Shown: one piece after another, positions 19,431-28,745 of the stretch
Numbering within the stretch: position 1 is the stretch's first letter
How the letters are laid out: the number at the start of each line of letters is the position of its first letter
Source: Marivivens sp.
GTDB lineage: Bacteria; Pseudomonadota; Alphaproteobacteria; Rhodobacterales; Rhodobacteraceae
DNA length: 64,000 nt
Assembly: GCA_017643845.1 (NCBI GenBank)
Contig: JAEPMR010000010.1
Location: 1-64,000 of the forward strand
Direction: 5' to 3'
The notes under the pieces: model-generated
Told to the model about the DNA's origin: nothing
Databases searched by the model: none
The model's input: only the letters and a program-made list of their open reading frames with translations
Program-made: the position numbers and the translations under genes

Positions 19431-20396
19431 CTACCGCGCTGCGGGGACGACCGCCTCTACCCGTCTGTTCGCCGTCCGCCCAGCCTCGGAAGCATTGCTT
19501 GCAATCGGTGCCAGATAGCCCACGCCTTCCGCCGATAGGTGCTCGGGATCAACACCGTAGCGTGTCACCAATCGCTCCATGACAGCTTCAGCCCTCCGGC
19601 GAGAGAGCGTCACATTGCCTTCTAATGCGCCAACGGCATCAGTATGCCCCACCAGAACGATCTGCCGTTCTGGGTCATCATTGAGATAACGCACTACCGC
19701 CGCCAGCGAAGCGAACGGCCCCTCCCCCAGAGTTGCCGCGCCACTTTCAAAGGTCAGATCATCGAGCACGAGTCGTCCGTCACGCTCCAGCGAATACGAT
19801 GCACCGGTTCTCTCAACCGGGGCACGCGCACCATCACTGGTTTCTATTCCGATGAGTGGCTGCGACCCCGCCGCCGGTGCCACGGAAATCTCCCCCTCTG
19901 GACCCACTTGCGACACCTGAACAAAGCCCGCAGCCTGCGAACGGCTAACCAGAATCGTAACGCCGCTCTCACCATCTGCACTCCGTGCTGCGAGAAACCG
20001 GAAGCCGCTTAGGTCAACATACATCTTGGGCGGTGGCAGAACATCGATTGCCCCCACGAAATCAAACCCTCCGCAATTTGCAGCACGGCATTCCAGCAGA
20101 ATATCATATCCAGCCTTTTGCAGCTGTTCCCTCAGCGGACGAAGGATTTGCAGCGTCGTGATCCCCCCACCGCCAAGACGCCAGGCCTCCTGCCGCACCG
20201 CGCCTTCGATCCTGACGGTCGCCAGCCCGTCCTCACGCCACGGTGCCGTTGGCAGCCGCAAACTTCCAAGCGCCACAGTGCGTTCTGCCTGCACTGTGGC
20301 ATTCGCCGGCAATTCGAGCGGCGCGGCGCCTGCCGCCGACGCAAGCAAAGTCACAAACCCCGCCACCGCCACGATGATCTTCGTTTTCTGGATCAC
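19431..20396 (-). CDS. OmpA-family cell-envelope protein
   Basis: The protein has an export signal (basic start, hydrophobic core, ASAAGAAP cleavage site near residue 25) and a C-terminal OmpA-like peptidoglycan-binding domain at about residues 215-320, with LTFESGAATL, IVLVGHTDAVG and NVTLSRRRAEAVMERLV, the pattern that contacts diaminopimelate. The middle region is unassigned. The frame is open to an ATG at 20444 inside the upstream gene; the GTG at 20394-20396 is preferred because it sits directly before the signal peptide, giving 321 residues. It ends an operon of cinA-like gene, GNAT gene and this gene. Confidence 0.82.
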   Translation of the reverse strand: MIQKTKIIVAVAGFVTLLASAAGAAPLELPANATVQAERTVALGSLRLPTAPWREDGLATVRIEGAVRQEAWRLGGGGITTLQILRPLREQLQKAGYDILLECRAANCGGFDFVGAIDVLPPPKMYVDLSGFRFLAARSADGESGVTILVSRSQAAGFVQVSQVGPEGEISVAPAAGSQPLIGIETSDGARAPVERTGASYSLERDGRLVLDDLTFESGAATLGEGPFASLAAVVRYLNDDPERQIVLVGHTDAVGALEGNVTLSRRRAEAVMERLVTRYGVDPEHLSAEGVGYLAPIASNASEAGRTANRRVEAVVPAAR

Positions 20397-20406
20397 GCGC
20401 GCCCCA

Positions 20407-21123
20407 TCACTCCGCCTTGATGCGATAATGGTAGTGTCCCACAACGCTCATCCCGAGGGAAGCATAGAGCTGATGCGCACCGGAATTCGCTTCTGTCACG
20501 ATCAGGCTTAGCCAGCTTGCACCCTGCTGCATCGCCCAGCGCATCGCCCCTTGGACAAGCGCCCTCCCCGCCCCCTGACGACGCAGGCCCACGGGCACTT
20601 CGATAGCATGCGCCATCGCAATGTCGCGATCCACCCCCACATAGCAGTTTCCGGCCGCACGGCCTTGTTTTCGGGCCAATAGCGTTGTTTTCGGCTCCAC
20701 GCCACGCGCCATCACATCCAGACGGGCTGCCCCGATGCCCCCAGCTTTCCAGATTTCCTTCTGCACTTCCAGCGGCGGCCAGCAGTCATAGGTTACAGGG
20801 GCGGGCGGATCTCCCGTCAGCTCGACAATATAAAACCTGACCGGATCCTTGATCGCATATCCCTGGTTGGCGAGCAGCCCGTCTAATACCGCCTCGCCCT
20901 CGCGCACCATGAAGAGCGGCACCTGCCCAATGTCCCGCATGGCGGCTTCAGCCACTCCGATGTCCTCCTCGTGAACCACTCCGTCCAAGAGTGTCGCCGA
21001 TGACACCCGACTTCCCGCGCCACCGCCATCACGAATGGTCCAGCACCCCTCCTGCCATCGCTTTCGCGCAGGCCAGGTGGCCTCCGTGACCGCATAGAGT
21101 CGCTCGATGGTGGGCTTGTTCAT
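20407..21123 (-). CDS. GNAT-family N-acetyltransferase
   Basis: The 238-residue product carries an acetyl-CoA-binding GNAT core in its C-terminal half: AMAHAIEVPVGLRRQGAGRALV gives the V-P-x-x-R-x-x-G-x-G/A motif, and later NSGAHQLYASLGM is the usual motif B. The N-terminal half is a second, degenerate GNAT-like part. Substrate is unknown. It overlaps the upstream cinA-like gene by ATGA, so the two are translationally coupled. Confidence 0.85.
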   Translation of the reverse strand: MNKPTIERLYAVTEATWPARKRWQEGCWTIRDGGGAGSRVSSATLLDGVVHEEDIGVAEAAMRDIGQVPLFMVREGEAVLDGLLANQGYAIKDPVRFYIVELTGDPPAPVTYDCWPPLEVQKEIWKAGGIGAARLDVMARGVEPKTTLLARKQGRAAGNCYVGVDRDIAMAHAIEVPVGLRRQGAGRALVQGAMRWAMQQGASWLSLIVTEANSGAHQLYASLGMSVVGHYHYRIKAE

Positions 21124-21842
21124 GCCGGGAACAGTTCCCGCAACCGGATCATCGCAGCGTCAACACGGGCACCATCGCTTCCGCGAATGACAATATTCGC
21201 GCCATAGGCCCCGTTCTGCTGAAACGGATAGGATCCAATCGACAGGTCGGAAAAAGCTTCTGCCAACTCCGCCAGTGGCCCGGCAATGTCACCCTCACCT
21301 CTATCAATCCTCAGAGACTGGCTCAGCAGAGGCGCGCCGCCGGTCAGCCCAGGCAGGACCGATGCCACCATCGCCTGAAAGACACTCGGCACCCCTGCCA
21401 TCACATGCACATTGCGGATCGTGAACCCCGGCGCTCCGCTGACAGGGTTATCAATCAATGTCGCGCTATCAGGAATGCGCGCCATGCGCAGACGCGCCGC
21501 ATTCAGCTCCTGTCCACTGGCATCGTAACGTGCCTGCAAAATCGCCCGCGCATCATCGCGCACGTCGATTTGATCGCCAAAGGCTTCAGCCACGCAATCG
21601 GCCGTTATGTCATCATGTGTTGGGCCGATCCCGCCACTGGTGAACACATGCTCATACCCGCCACTGAGCGCCTTTACGGCTGCCACGATCGCACCACGAT
21701 CATCGCTGACAACGCGCACCTCTTTCAGATCGATGCCGCGCTTTGTCAGTTCACCTGCAAGGTAGTGCATGTTGGCGTCCCGTGTCCGTCCGGAAAGGAT
21801 TTCATCCCCGATCACGAGCATAGCGGCAGTTGGGTTGGGCAT
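21120..21842 (-). CDS. CinA N-terminal-like molybdopterin-binding domain protein
   Basis: The 240-residue product matches the MoCF-biosynthesis/CinA N-terminal domain: MLVIGDEILSGRTRDANMHYLA at the start, FTSGGIGPTHDDITADCVAEAFG in the middle, and NPVSGAPGFTIRNVHVMAGVPSVF. The deamidase half of full-length CinA is absent. Such stand-alone proteins have been tied to nucleotide (ADP-ribose or FAD) hydrolysis, but the role here is unproven. The ATG at 21840-21842 has AAAGGAG before it. It faces sfsA across 42 bp, an arrangement I associate with Rhodobacteraceae. Confidence 0.88.
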   Translation of the reverse strand: MPNPTAAMLVIGDEILSGRTRDANMHYLAGELTKRGIDLKEVRVVSDDRGAIVAAVKALSGGYEHVFTSGGIGPTHDDITADCVAEAFGDQIDVRDDARAILQARYDASGQELNAARLRMARIPDSATLIDNPVSGAPGFTIRNVHVMAGVPSVFQAMVASVLPGLTGGAPLLSQSLRIDRGEGDIAGPLAELAEAFSDLSIGSYPFQQNGAYGANIVIRGSDGARVDAAMIRLRELFPA

Positions 21843-21884
21843 TGCGCTTCTCCTTTGTTCTTGGCTTGGGTATAGGCTTCCCCC

Positions 21885-22589
21885 ATGCGCTTTTCCACTC
21901 CTCTCGTACCTGCCCGCCTGATCCGGCGCTACAAGCGCTTTCTTGCCGACTGCCAGCTCGAAACCGGCGAGGAAGTCACAGCCCATTGCGCCAATCCCGG
22001 CTCGATGATGGGCCTCGCCGCGCCAGGCACCCGTATCTGGCTGGAGCCGAACAATGACCCCAAGAAAAAGCTCAAATTCGGCTGGCGTCTGGTCGATCAC
22101 GAAAACGGCCTTTTTACCGGCGTCGATACGTCCGTGCCGAACCGTGCACTCCGTCACGCGCTCGAATCTCGTGAAATCCCCGAATTCTCTCGCTACTCCA
22201 ATCTGCGCGCCGAGGTGAAATACGGCCAGTCCAGCCGCATCGACTTTCTGTTACAGGCAGACGGCTTTCCCGATGCCTATGTCGAGGTCAAAAGCGTAAC
22301 GCTCAGTCGCACGGCTGACCTTGCAGAATTCCCCGACAGCGTTACCCAGCGCGGTGCCAAACACCTCCGCGAACTGGCGGAAATGGCCGCCCTAGGTCAC
22401 CGTGCAGTGATGTTCTATCTCGTCCAACGGACCGACTGCGCGGCGATGACCCTCGCCTCCGACATCGACCCCGCCTATGCAGCCGCCTTCAAGGATGCCC
22501 GTGTCGCCGGGGTAGAGGTCGTCTGTTACGACACACATATTTCCCCCGAGGCGATCACCATCGGCCAGCGCCTTCCCGTGCGGGTCTAG
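21885..22589 (+). CDS. sfsA: SfsA family DNA-binding/nuclease-like protein
   Basis: SfsA was named for sugar fermentation stimulation in Escherichia coli and has an OB-fold plus a PD-(D/E)XK nuclease-like domain. The 234-residue product shows RLIRRYKRFLADCQLETGEEVTAHCANPGSMMGL near the N-terminus, SRIDFLLQADG with the active-site Asp, and YVEVKSVTL with E-x-K, then FPDSVTQRGAKHLRELAEM. It is the first gene of a plus-strand run with map. True biochemical role is still poorly known for the family. Confidence 0.93.
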   Translation: MRFSTPLVPARLIRRYKRFLADCQLETGEEVTAHCANPGSMMGLAAPGTRIWLEPNNDPKKKLKFGWRLVDHENGLFTGVDTSVPNRALRHALESREIPEFSRYSNLRAEVKYGQSSRIDFLLQADGFPDAYVEVKSVTLSRTADLAEFPDSVTQRGAKHLRELAEMAALGHRAVMFYLVQRTDCAAMTLASDIDPAYAAAFKDARVAGVEVVCYDTHISPEAITIGQRLPVRV

Positions 22590-22645
22590 ATCATCGTGTC
22601 GGTTTCCCTTATGTGGCGATAGGATCGAATACAAAAGGTGGCCCA

Positions 22646-23455
22646 GTGACCGACGGCAAGGCAACAGTGACCAAAGACGGCATCCGCATCTATCAGGAGG
22701 CCGATTTCGCAGGCATGCATGCGGCAGGAAAGCTCGCCGCGCAAATCCTTGACGATATTGCCGCACATGTATTCCCCGGCCAGACCACAGCCCAGATCGA
22801 CAAGCTGATTACCGATATGGTCGAGGCCGCAGGGGCGACCTCCGCGACGATCGGCTACAAAGGTTACCAGCACGCCTCCTGCATCAGCGTTAATCATGTG
22901 GTCTGCCACGGCATTCCCGGCGACAAGGTTCTCAAAGACGGCGACATCCTCAATATTGACGTCACCGTGATCGTCGACGGATGGTTCGGCGACACCAGCC
23001 GCATGTATGTCGCAGGCTCCCTCAGCCGAAAGGCCGAGCGCCTGATCCAAGTCACCCATGACGCCCTGATGAAAGGCATCGAAGCGGCGCGCCCCGGTAA
23101 CACATTCGGGGACATCGGCCATGCCATCCAGACCTATGTCGAAAAGAACCGGATGTCAGTCGTCCGCGATTTTTGCGGCCACGGCCTCGGACGCGTTTTC
23201 CACGCACCGCCGAATGTCTTGCACTATGGTCGCGCTGGAAGTGGCCCCACGCTGGAAGAAGGCATGTTCTTCACCATCGAGCCGATGGTGAATCTGGGCA
23301 GACCTGAAACCAAGGTGCTTGCCGATGACTGGACGGCTGTAACCCGCGATAAATCGCTCTCCGCGCAGTTCGAACATTCGATCGGCATCACTGCGGACGG
23401 CTGTGACATCTTTACCCTGTCACCTTCGGGAACCTTCCACCCGACTTATGGCTAG
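22646..23455 (+). CDS. map: Type I methionine aminopeptidase
   Basis: Map removes the initiator methionine from nascent proteins and binds two metal ions. The metal ligands are visible in order: Asp in LNIDVTVIVDGWFGDTSRM (two Asp), His in GHGLGRVFHAPP, Glu in FFTIEPMV, and Glu in QFEHSIGIT; the substrate His is in YQHASCISVNHVVCHG. I choose the GTG at 22646 (AAGGTGG upstream), giving 269 residues; an in-frame GTG at 22613 is an alternative. The last codons overlap the next gene by 8 bp. Confidence 0.94.
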   Translation: MTDGKATVTKDGIRIYQEADFAGMHAAGKLAAQILDDIAAHVFPGQTTAQIDKLITDMVEAAGATSATIGYKGYQHASCISVNHVVCHGIPGDKVLKDGDILNIDVTVIVDGWFGDTSRMYVAGSLSRKAERLIQVTHDALMKGIEAARPGNTFGDIGHAIQTYVEKNRMSVVRDFCGHGLGRVFHAPPNVLHYGRAGSGPTLEEGMFFTIEPMVNLGRPETKVLADDWTAVTRDKSLSAQFEHSIGITADGCDIFTLSPSGTFHPTYG

Positions 23456-23948
23456 GATTCCCACGCTGCGCCCAGCCACTCTTGCCGATGCCGATTCCAT
23501 CGCATCCCTTCACGTTCAGGCGTGGGACGAGACATATCGCGGCCTGCTGCCCGACCCGGAAATAGACGCCCGTTCTTTCGAGGTCCGCCAGCAGCAATGG
23601 CGCAGTCAGCTTTCCAGGCCGGATCGCCGCGTTTTCCTGATAGAAGGTCTGGGCTTCGTGCAAATGGGTGCGCAACCCGATCCCGAGCACGCTGCTGAAT
23701 TCCCTGAATTCCTCTTTGCACTCTACCTTTTGCGTGCGGCGCAAGGGCACGGTCTGGGGCGAAAACTCCTCGCCGCCGCCTGTGGTCATCCGCTCCGCCC
23801 CTTCACCGCATTGTGCCTCTCGACAAACCACGCCGCGCGCGCCTTCTATCGGCACATGGGTGGCACCGAGCTATCCGAGGTGCCAGGTCCAGGCGGCCCC
23901 GACGATGTGCCTGATGTCCTGATCGGCTGGCGGCACCGCAGCTTCTAG
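23448..23948 (+). CDS. GNAT-family N-acetyltransferase
   Basis: The 166-residue product is a single-domain GNAT protein: LRPATLADADSIASLHVQAWDETYRGLLP is the typical N-terminal strand-helix, LLRAAQGHGLGRKLLAAA is the acetyl-CoA loop (Q-G-x-G-x-G pattern), and TNHAARAFYRHMGG is motif B. Proteins with this start are often annotated as amino-group acetyltransferases; the substrate is unknown. Its ATG lies inside the end of map, suggesting translational coupling. Confidence 0.87.
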   Translation: MARIPTLRPATLADADSIASLHVQAWDETYRGLLPDPEIDARSFEVRQQQWRSQLSRPDRRVFLIEGLGFVQMGAQPDPEHAAEFPEFLFALYLLRAAQGHGLGRKLLAAACGHPLRPFTALCLSTNHAARAFYRHMGGTELSEVPGPGGPDDVPDVLIGWRHRSF

Positions 23949-23995
23949 GGATTTTCCCGATTGACCCGCCGGAATTTCCGGCGTCATGTCTTGCC

Positions 23996-25240
23996 ATGCA
24001 AAAATCCGCGCCGCTCTTTACCCCTGTTCTGATCGTCGGCAGCTTGATCGTCCTGATCGGCTTTGCGATCCGTGCCTCTTTCGGCGTTTTCCAAATTCCC
24101 ATCGCCGAAGATTTCGGCTGGATGCGCGCAGATTTCAGCCTTGCCATTGCTATCCAGAATCTGGCCTGGGGCATCGGTCAGCCCATATTCGGCGCGATTG
24201 CCGAGCGGATCGGAGATCGCAAGGCGATCATCATGGGCGCGGTTGCCTACGCGCTGGGCCTTCTGCTGTCCGCGGGTGCAACCACCCCGCTTGCGCACCA
24301 GATGTACGAAGTGCTTGTCGGCTTCGGCATCGCGGGTACCGGCTTTGGGGTTATACTTGCCGTCGTGGGGCGGGCCAGCTCGGATGAAAACCGCTCCATG
24401 TCGCTGGCGATTGCCACCGCGGCAGGGTCTGCTGGTCAGGTCTTCGGTGCACCCATCGCCGAATACCTCCTGAGCTTCATGTCATGGCAGATGGTGTTCG
24501 TTGTTTTCGCGATCACAATCCTCGCAGCACTCCTGATGCTGCCCTTCATGCGTGCGCCTGCGCAGGCATCAAAGGCCGAACTTGAAGAAAGCATCGGAGC
24601 ACTCCTGACCCGCGCATTCCGCGATCCGTCCTACACGATGATCTTTCTGGGGTTCTTCTCCTGTGGCTACCAGTTGGCTTTCATTACCGCACATTTCCCC
24701 GCTTTCGTGACGGAAATGTGCGGCCCGATCGCCAGCGGCGGAATGCTCACGACCTTGGGCATTTCAACCACCTCCGCTCTCGGCGCTGTTGCAATCTCTC
24801 TTATTGGCGTGGCCAACATCGTCGGAACCATCGCCGCAGGTTGGGCCGGCAAGCGTTTCACCAAGAAATATCTGCTCGCAGGCATCTATGCGGGGCGAAC
24901 CCTTGTCGCCGCGTGGTTCATAATGACGCCTATGACACCAACGACCGTGATCGTATTCTCCATCCTCATGGGAAGTCTCTGGTTGGCAACCGTGCCGCTG
25001 ACATCCGGTCTCGTCGCTCATATCTACGGGCTGCGTTACATGGGGACTCTCTACGGGATCGTTTTCTTCAGCCACCAGCTTGGCAGTTTCCTCGGCGTCT
25101 GGCTGGGCGGGCGGCTCTATGACATTTACGGCACCTATACCCACGTCTGGTGGGTCGGGGTCGGCGTCGGCGCATTCTCCGCGCTGATCCACCTGCCAAT
25201 CCGCGAGAAACGCTCCCCGATCGCCGCGCCAGCAGCCTAG
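23996..25240 (+). CDS. MFS transporter
   Basis: This is a 414-residue inner-membrane protein with about twelve hydrophobic helices. The motif-A loop between helices 2 and 3 reads FGAIAERIGDRKAIIMGA, typical of the major facilitator superfamily; the layout is close to the oxalate/formate- or monocarboxylate-type group. Substrate cannot be told. It shares the last bases CTAG with the convergent alpha/beta hydrolase gene, whose stop is read on the other strand. The final five residues are on the cytoplasmic basic side. Confidence 0.88.
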   Translation: MQKSAPLFTPVLIVGSLIVLIGFAIRASFGVFQIPIAEDFGWMRADFSLAIAIQNLAWGIGQPIFGAIAERIGDRKAIIMGAVAYALGLLLSAGATTPLAHQMYEVLVGFGIAGTGFGVILAVVGRASSDENRSMSLAIATAAGSAGQVFGAPIAEYLLSFMSWQMVFVVFAITILAALLMLPFMRAPAQASKAELEESIGALLTRAFRDPSYTMIFLGFFSCGYQLAFITAHFPAFVTEMCGPIASGGMLTTLGISTTSALGAVAISLIGVANIVGTIAAGWAGKRFTKKYLLAGIYAGRTLVAAWFIMTPMTPTTVIVFSILMGSLWLATVPLTSGLVAHIYGLRYMGTLYGIVFFSHQLGSFLGVWLGGRLYDIYGTYTHVWWVGVGVGAFSALIHLPIREKRSPIAAPAA

Positions 25241-26154
25241 CGTGCGCCCATAGACGCCAACACCAATGCGGCGATCTGTCGACCGTGCGTATAGGCCACT
25301 CCGTGATCCGCGCCTGCAATCACCTCATGTTCCGCCGTCGGATTCCACTGGGCCAGGGTGCCCATTGCCGCAATCGGGATCACATCATCGGCCTCCCCCC
25401 AGATCGCCAATGTCGGGATCTCTTCGGCACGGATTTTCCGATGCTCTTCCTTCCGCATTCCGGGCAGATATACAGCCCCGCTCGACCTGACCGCCGCCCA
25501 AAAACCCGCCTGCTCAAGCTGCCACAGCTGAGTGGCAACGATCCCCCGCACCTCGCTCGGCTGGCCCTTTGCCCTGTTTAAATCGCGCCGAAACCGCCAT
25601 CGCTTCGGCCCATAGGAAACCCAAAGCTCCCATAACCACCGCCACCCCGTCTGTGGATGAACGTCCCAGCCGGTTTCAGCGATCCCAGCTGGAGCCACCA
25701 ACACAAGCCGCGCCACCCTCTCAGGCTGAGCCGCTGCAAAATCGACGGCAATGGCCCCACCCATGGAAAACCCCATGAGTACAAATGGCTCCTTGATCCC
25801 CTGGTCTGCCAGCAAATCGGTTAGCTGCCCTAGGAAATGGGCTTTCGTCTGCGCTTCCCTCGGAGGGTCCGAATACCCCCGTCCGTAGAGATCGTAGCAC
25901 AAGACCCGATACCCCTCCTCAGCCAGCGCTTCAGCGACGGACTGCCATGCCTGCATCGGCGTTGTCAGACCGTGCACAGCCACCACGACAGGCCCCTTGG
26001 ATGGCCCGAACCACCGATAATGCGTGGCTCCATGTCCCAGCGCCACCAGCTCACCTGGCGCATTGCGGATGTCAGGTGCAGGCCGTGACCAATCCCACAG
26101 AAACGGCGCCACCAGCACCAAAATCACCGCGATCAGGACCAGCCAGAAAACCAT
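25237..26154 (-). CDS. Alpha/beta-hydrolase with N-terminal membrane anchor
   Basis: The 305-residue product has one hydrophobic helix (residues 2-20) followed by an alpha/beta-hydrolase fold. The oxyanion region is VAVHGLTTPMQAW, the nucleophile Ser lies in GFSMGGAIA near residue 128, and the acid and His candidates are in WGEADDVIP and GADHGVAYTHG. It is probably a membrane-attached esterase or lipase-like enzyme; the substrate is not known. It is the last gene of a three-gene run after a HAD phosphatase and an ornithine cyclodeaminase-like gene, only 3 bp after the latter. Confidence 0.87.
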   Translation of the reverse strand: MVFWLVLIAVILVLVAPFLWDWSRPAPDIRNAPGELVALGHGATHYRWFGPSKGPVVVAVHGLTTPMQAWQSVAEALAEEGYRVLCYDLYGRGYSDPPREAQTKAHFLGQLTDLLADQGIKEPFVLMGFSMGGAIAVDFAAAQPERVARLVLVAPAGIAETGWDVHPQTGWRWLWELWVSYGPKRWRFRRDLNRAKGQPSEVRGIVATQLWQLEQAGFWAAVRSSGAVYLPGMRKEEHRKIRAEEIPTLAIWGEADDVIPIAAMGTLAQWNPTAEHEVIAGADHGVAYTHGRQIAALVLASMGAR

Positions 26155-26157
26155 CCG

Positions 26158-27072
26158 TTATCCGTTCCGCCATGCTTCCAGAATGTAGCGGCTCACCATC
26201 AGGTCCAGATGCGCGCCGCCACCGTTCTTGAAAAGGGTAATCTCGGTCTCGGACTGCCGTCGGAAATGTGCCAGGTCATAGAAATCCGCGACCACGTCTT
26301 CGACCCCGATAGCCCCTGCCGAAATTGGAATTTTCAGCTCACCGATATGCTCAATCGTCGTGTCGCGGCTGTCCACAAAAATCCGCGCCCGCCGCATGGC
26401 ACTGTCATCTGCTTCCCGCATGTCGGGTCGGTAGGCCCCGATAAGGTCAATATGCTGGCCGGGCCGAAACCACTCCCCCTTGATCAGTGGCTCAGTCGAC
26501 ATCGTAGCGGAGGTCACAATATCGGCCTCAGCCACAGCTGCCGCCAGATCTTCTGCGATCTCCACATCGGGGAAGGCATCGACAAACCGTTCCGCCCCCT
26601 CCCGCGACCGGTTCCAAACCACGAAATCCGCCATCGGAAAGGCCGCACCATAGGCCTGCCGTAAACTATGCCCCACAGTTCCGGCGCCAACGATCAAAAT
26701 CCGTCGGCTGTCAGGCCGCGCCAACCGACGTGCGGCAAGCAGACTGTCGCCCGCAGTCTTCCACTTGGTCACCAGATGGAAATCGACAATCGCCTCTAAT
26801 GCGCCGTCTTCAGCAGAGAACAAATTGACGGCCCCGCCGATCATCGGCTTGCCCTTGGCCGGATTCCCCGGAAAGACAGTCGCGCATTTGACCGCCAGCC
26901 CCATTTCCGCGCTCCATGCAGACCGGTTCAAAAGCGTGTTGTCCCCCTCATAGAGAAAGACATCCTTTACCTGCGCCCTTGATTTCTCGTGCCCCTGCGC
27001 GATTGCCTCCGTCAAACCGATCCAGTCGAGGCATGCCTCACCTTCATCAAACGGAATCACAGTCCGTGTCAT
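26158..27072 (-). CDS. Ornithine cyclodeaminase / mu-crystallin family dehydrogenase
   Basis: The 304-residue product belongs to the OCD/mu-crystallin family, NAD(P)-dependent enzymes that include ornithine cyclodeaminase, alanine dehydrogenase and ketimine reductases. The Rossmann motif is ILIVGAGTVGHSLRQAYG near 130, with WNRSREGAERFVDAF after it, and IDLIGAYRPDMREAD is the family C-terminal block. Which reaction it performs is not decidable here. It overlaps the HAD gene by ATGA. Confidence 0.87.
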   Translation of the reverse strand: MTRTVIPFDEGEACLDWIGLTEAIAQGHEKSRAQVKDVFLYEGDNTLLNRSAWSAEMGLAVKCATVFPGNPAKGKPMIGGAVNLFSAEDGALEAIVDFHLVTKWKTAGDSLLAARRLARPDSRRILIVGAGTVGHSLRQAYGAAFPMADFVVWNRSREGAERFVDAFPDVEIAEDLAAAVAEADIVTSATMSTEPLIKGEWFRPGQHIDLIGAYRPDMREADDSAMRRARIFVDSRDTTIEHIGELKIPISAGAIGVEDVVADFYDLAHFRRQSETEITLFKNGGGAHLDLMVSRYILEAWRNG

Positions 27073-27689
27073 GCTGCCTCCTCAGCGGTCAACAGTCCCG
27101 CCTCAACCAATGCCGCAGCCCATCCTTCAGGCCGTTCGAACCGGTGCGTTCGCCACCCGCGCGCCTGCGCGGCGCCGATATTTTCGGCCCTGTCATCAGT
27201 GAACAAAAGCGATGCGCCCGCTAGGCCGCTTTCCGCCTCCACCACCTCATAGATTTTGGGATCGGGCTTGATCACGCCCAGCCGCGCCGAGACAAAACTC
27301 CGGTCGAACTCTTCCAGAAATGGATATTCCCGCCGCGCGATCTCAAACGTCCCGTGCCCGAAATTCGTCAGCGAAAAGACCGGAACACCCTTCCGCCTCA
27401 GCGCTCGAAGGAGCCGCACTGAAAGGTCAATCGGCGGTGAAGCCAGCTCGATCCAGCGGTCGTGCCACATCATGATTTCGGTGCGCCATTGCGGATGCGC
27501 ATCCGCCGTCGCCGAAACAACTGCGTGAAAATCGCCACCGCGGTCGATCTCGTCATTCATCCTGTGCAAATCGACTTCGGCAAACATCGCCTTGCGCCGC
27601 GCCGCGCCAATCACACGGTCATAAAACCGCTCCGGCTGCCACGCGATCAGCACATTGCCAATATCGAAAACGACTGCCTCAATGCTCAT
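27069..27689 (-). CDS. HAD-superfamily hydrolase
   Basis: The 206-residue product has the HAD catalytic motifs: VVFDIGNVLI with the nucleophile Asp (D9) and general acid replaced by Gly-Asn in the usual YihX-like form, FSLTNFGHG for motif II, IKPDPKIYE with the motif III Lys, and FTDDRAENIGAA for motif IV. The YihX/epoxide-hydrolase-N-like subgroup contains sugar phosphatases and haloacid dehalogenases; substrate is unknown. It is the first gene of the three-gene run. Confidence 0.88.
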   Translation of the reverse strand: MSIEAVVFDIGNVLIAWQPERFYDRVIGAARRKAMFAEVDLHRMNDEIDRGGDFHAVVSATADAHPQWRTEIMMWHDRWIELASPPIDLSVRLLRALRRKGVPVFSLTNFGHGTFEIARREYPFLEEFDRSFVSARLGVIKPDPKIYEVVEAESGLAGASLLFTDDRAENIGAAQARGWRTHRFERPEGWAAALVEAGLLTAEEAA

Positions 27690-27744
27690 TTAGCCCCTCC
27701 GTCCCCGTGCCAGCTAAGCACGTGAGTAGGTTCAGGAAAAGAGC

Positions 27745-28713
27745 CTAACGTCGGTAGCGCGGCGTATCGGGGACATCGACCTCAGCCAGCCGCGCCTCCC
27801 GCCAGATCATATAAAGCCCTGAGCCGAGGATGAGCGCAATCCCTGCTAATGCGACGCCGTCTGGCCATTCATCAAACACCAGAATTCCCCAGACAATCGC
27901 CATCGGCATGGCGATATACTCGAACGGCGCAACCAGCGCCGCCTCACTCACCCGGTATGCCTGCGAGATGAAAAATCCGCCAAATGCACTCGCAACCCCC
28001 AAAAGAACGAGCACCCAATAATCCCCCACCGGCGGCCAGACCCACGCCCTGAACAGAAACGAAAGCGACGGGTCCGTCGTCCCGGCAAACTTCCCGTCCC
28101 CCATGAGCAAGCCCAATCCGGCTGACACCATGATGAAGGTCATCTGGATGTAGAAGGACATCGCAGCCGCTGTTTCTGTCCGCCCGATATAGCGCGTGAG
28201 CATGTGCAGCGCCGCGTAGCCGAACGCGGCCATCAACGGCAGCAGCGAGGCGAGTTGAAATGCCGCCGTTCCCGGTCGCAGCACAATCACCACCCCGACA
28301 AGCCCCAGCGCAATCGCCGCCCAGCGGCGCGGCCCGACTTGCTCCTTAAGGAAAATCACCGAAAAAACCGTGATCACCAACGGGCTGATGAAAAAAATGG
28401 CGACCCCTTCCGCCAGCGGTAGCGCCGCCAGCCCCAGAAAGAAGGCCATATTGGCGAAAACAACGCAGCTTCCACGCAGAATGTGGATCCCCAGCCGTCT
28501 TGTCCGTAGCGCTGGCAAGCCGCCGGAAATGGGTACAATTACAGCCAGCAAAAAGATCGAGCCAATAATTGACCGGATCAACACCACCTGATGCAATGCA
28601 TAGTCGCCGCTGAGAAACTTGATCGCCACGTCATTGATTGAAAAACAAATAACGGCAACGATCGCACTGACCGAGCCCAGCAGGGCCGGATTATCTTTAG
28701 CAAATGTGAACAT
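27745..28713 (-). CDS. DMT-family (EamA) transporter
   Basis: The 322-residue membrane protein has ten hydrophobic helices in two EamA repeats (about 10-145 and 160-300), the drug/metabolite transporter pattern. The conserved Pro/Glu-containing ends of helix 4 (FFISPLVITVFSVIFLKEQVGPRRW) and helix 9 (FEYIAMPMAIVWGILVFDEWP) are clear. Such proteins usually export amino acids or related metabolites; the substrate is unknown. A similar permease lies at 38.5 kb. Confidence 0.87.
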   Translation of the reverse strand: MFTFAKDNPALLGSVSAIVAVICFSINDVAIKFLSGDYALHQVVLIRSIIGSIFLLAVIVPISGGLPALRTRRLGIHILRGSCVVFANMAFFLGLAALPLAEGVAIFFISPLVITVFSVIFLKEQVGPRRWAAIALGLVGVVIVLRPGTAAFQLASLLPLMAAFGYAALHMLTRYIGRTETAAAMSFYIQMTFIMVSAGLGLLMGDGKFAGTTDPSLSFLFRAWVWPPVGDYWVLVLLGVASAFGGFFISQAYRVSEAALVAPFEYIAMPMAIVWGILVFDEWPDGVALAGIALILGSGLYMIWREARLAEVDVPDTPRYRR

Positions 28714-28745
28714 GGCCTGACAGAACAGGTCGCTTTCGGGAAAGT

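Noticed and set aside
25237-25240. Shared CTAG at the ends of the MFS and hydrolase genes
   Set aside because: Two stops read on opposite strands from the same palindrome; neat, but common for convergent genes and not a regulatory site.
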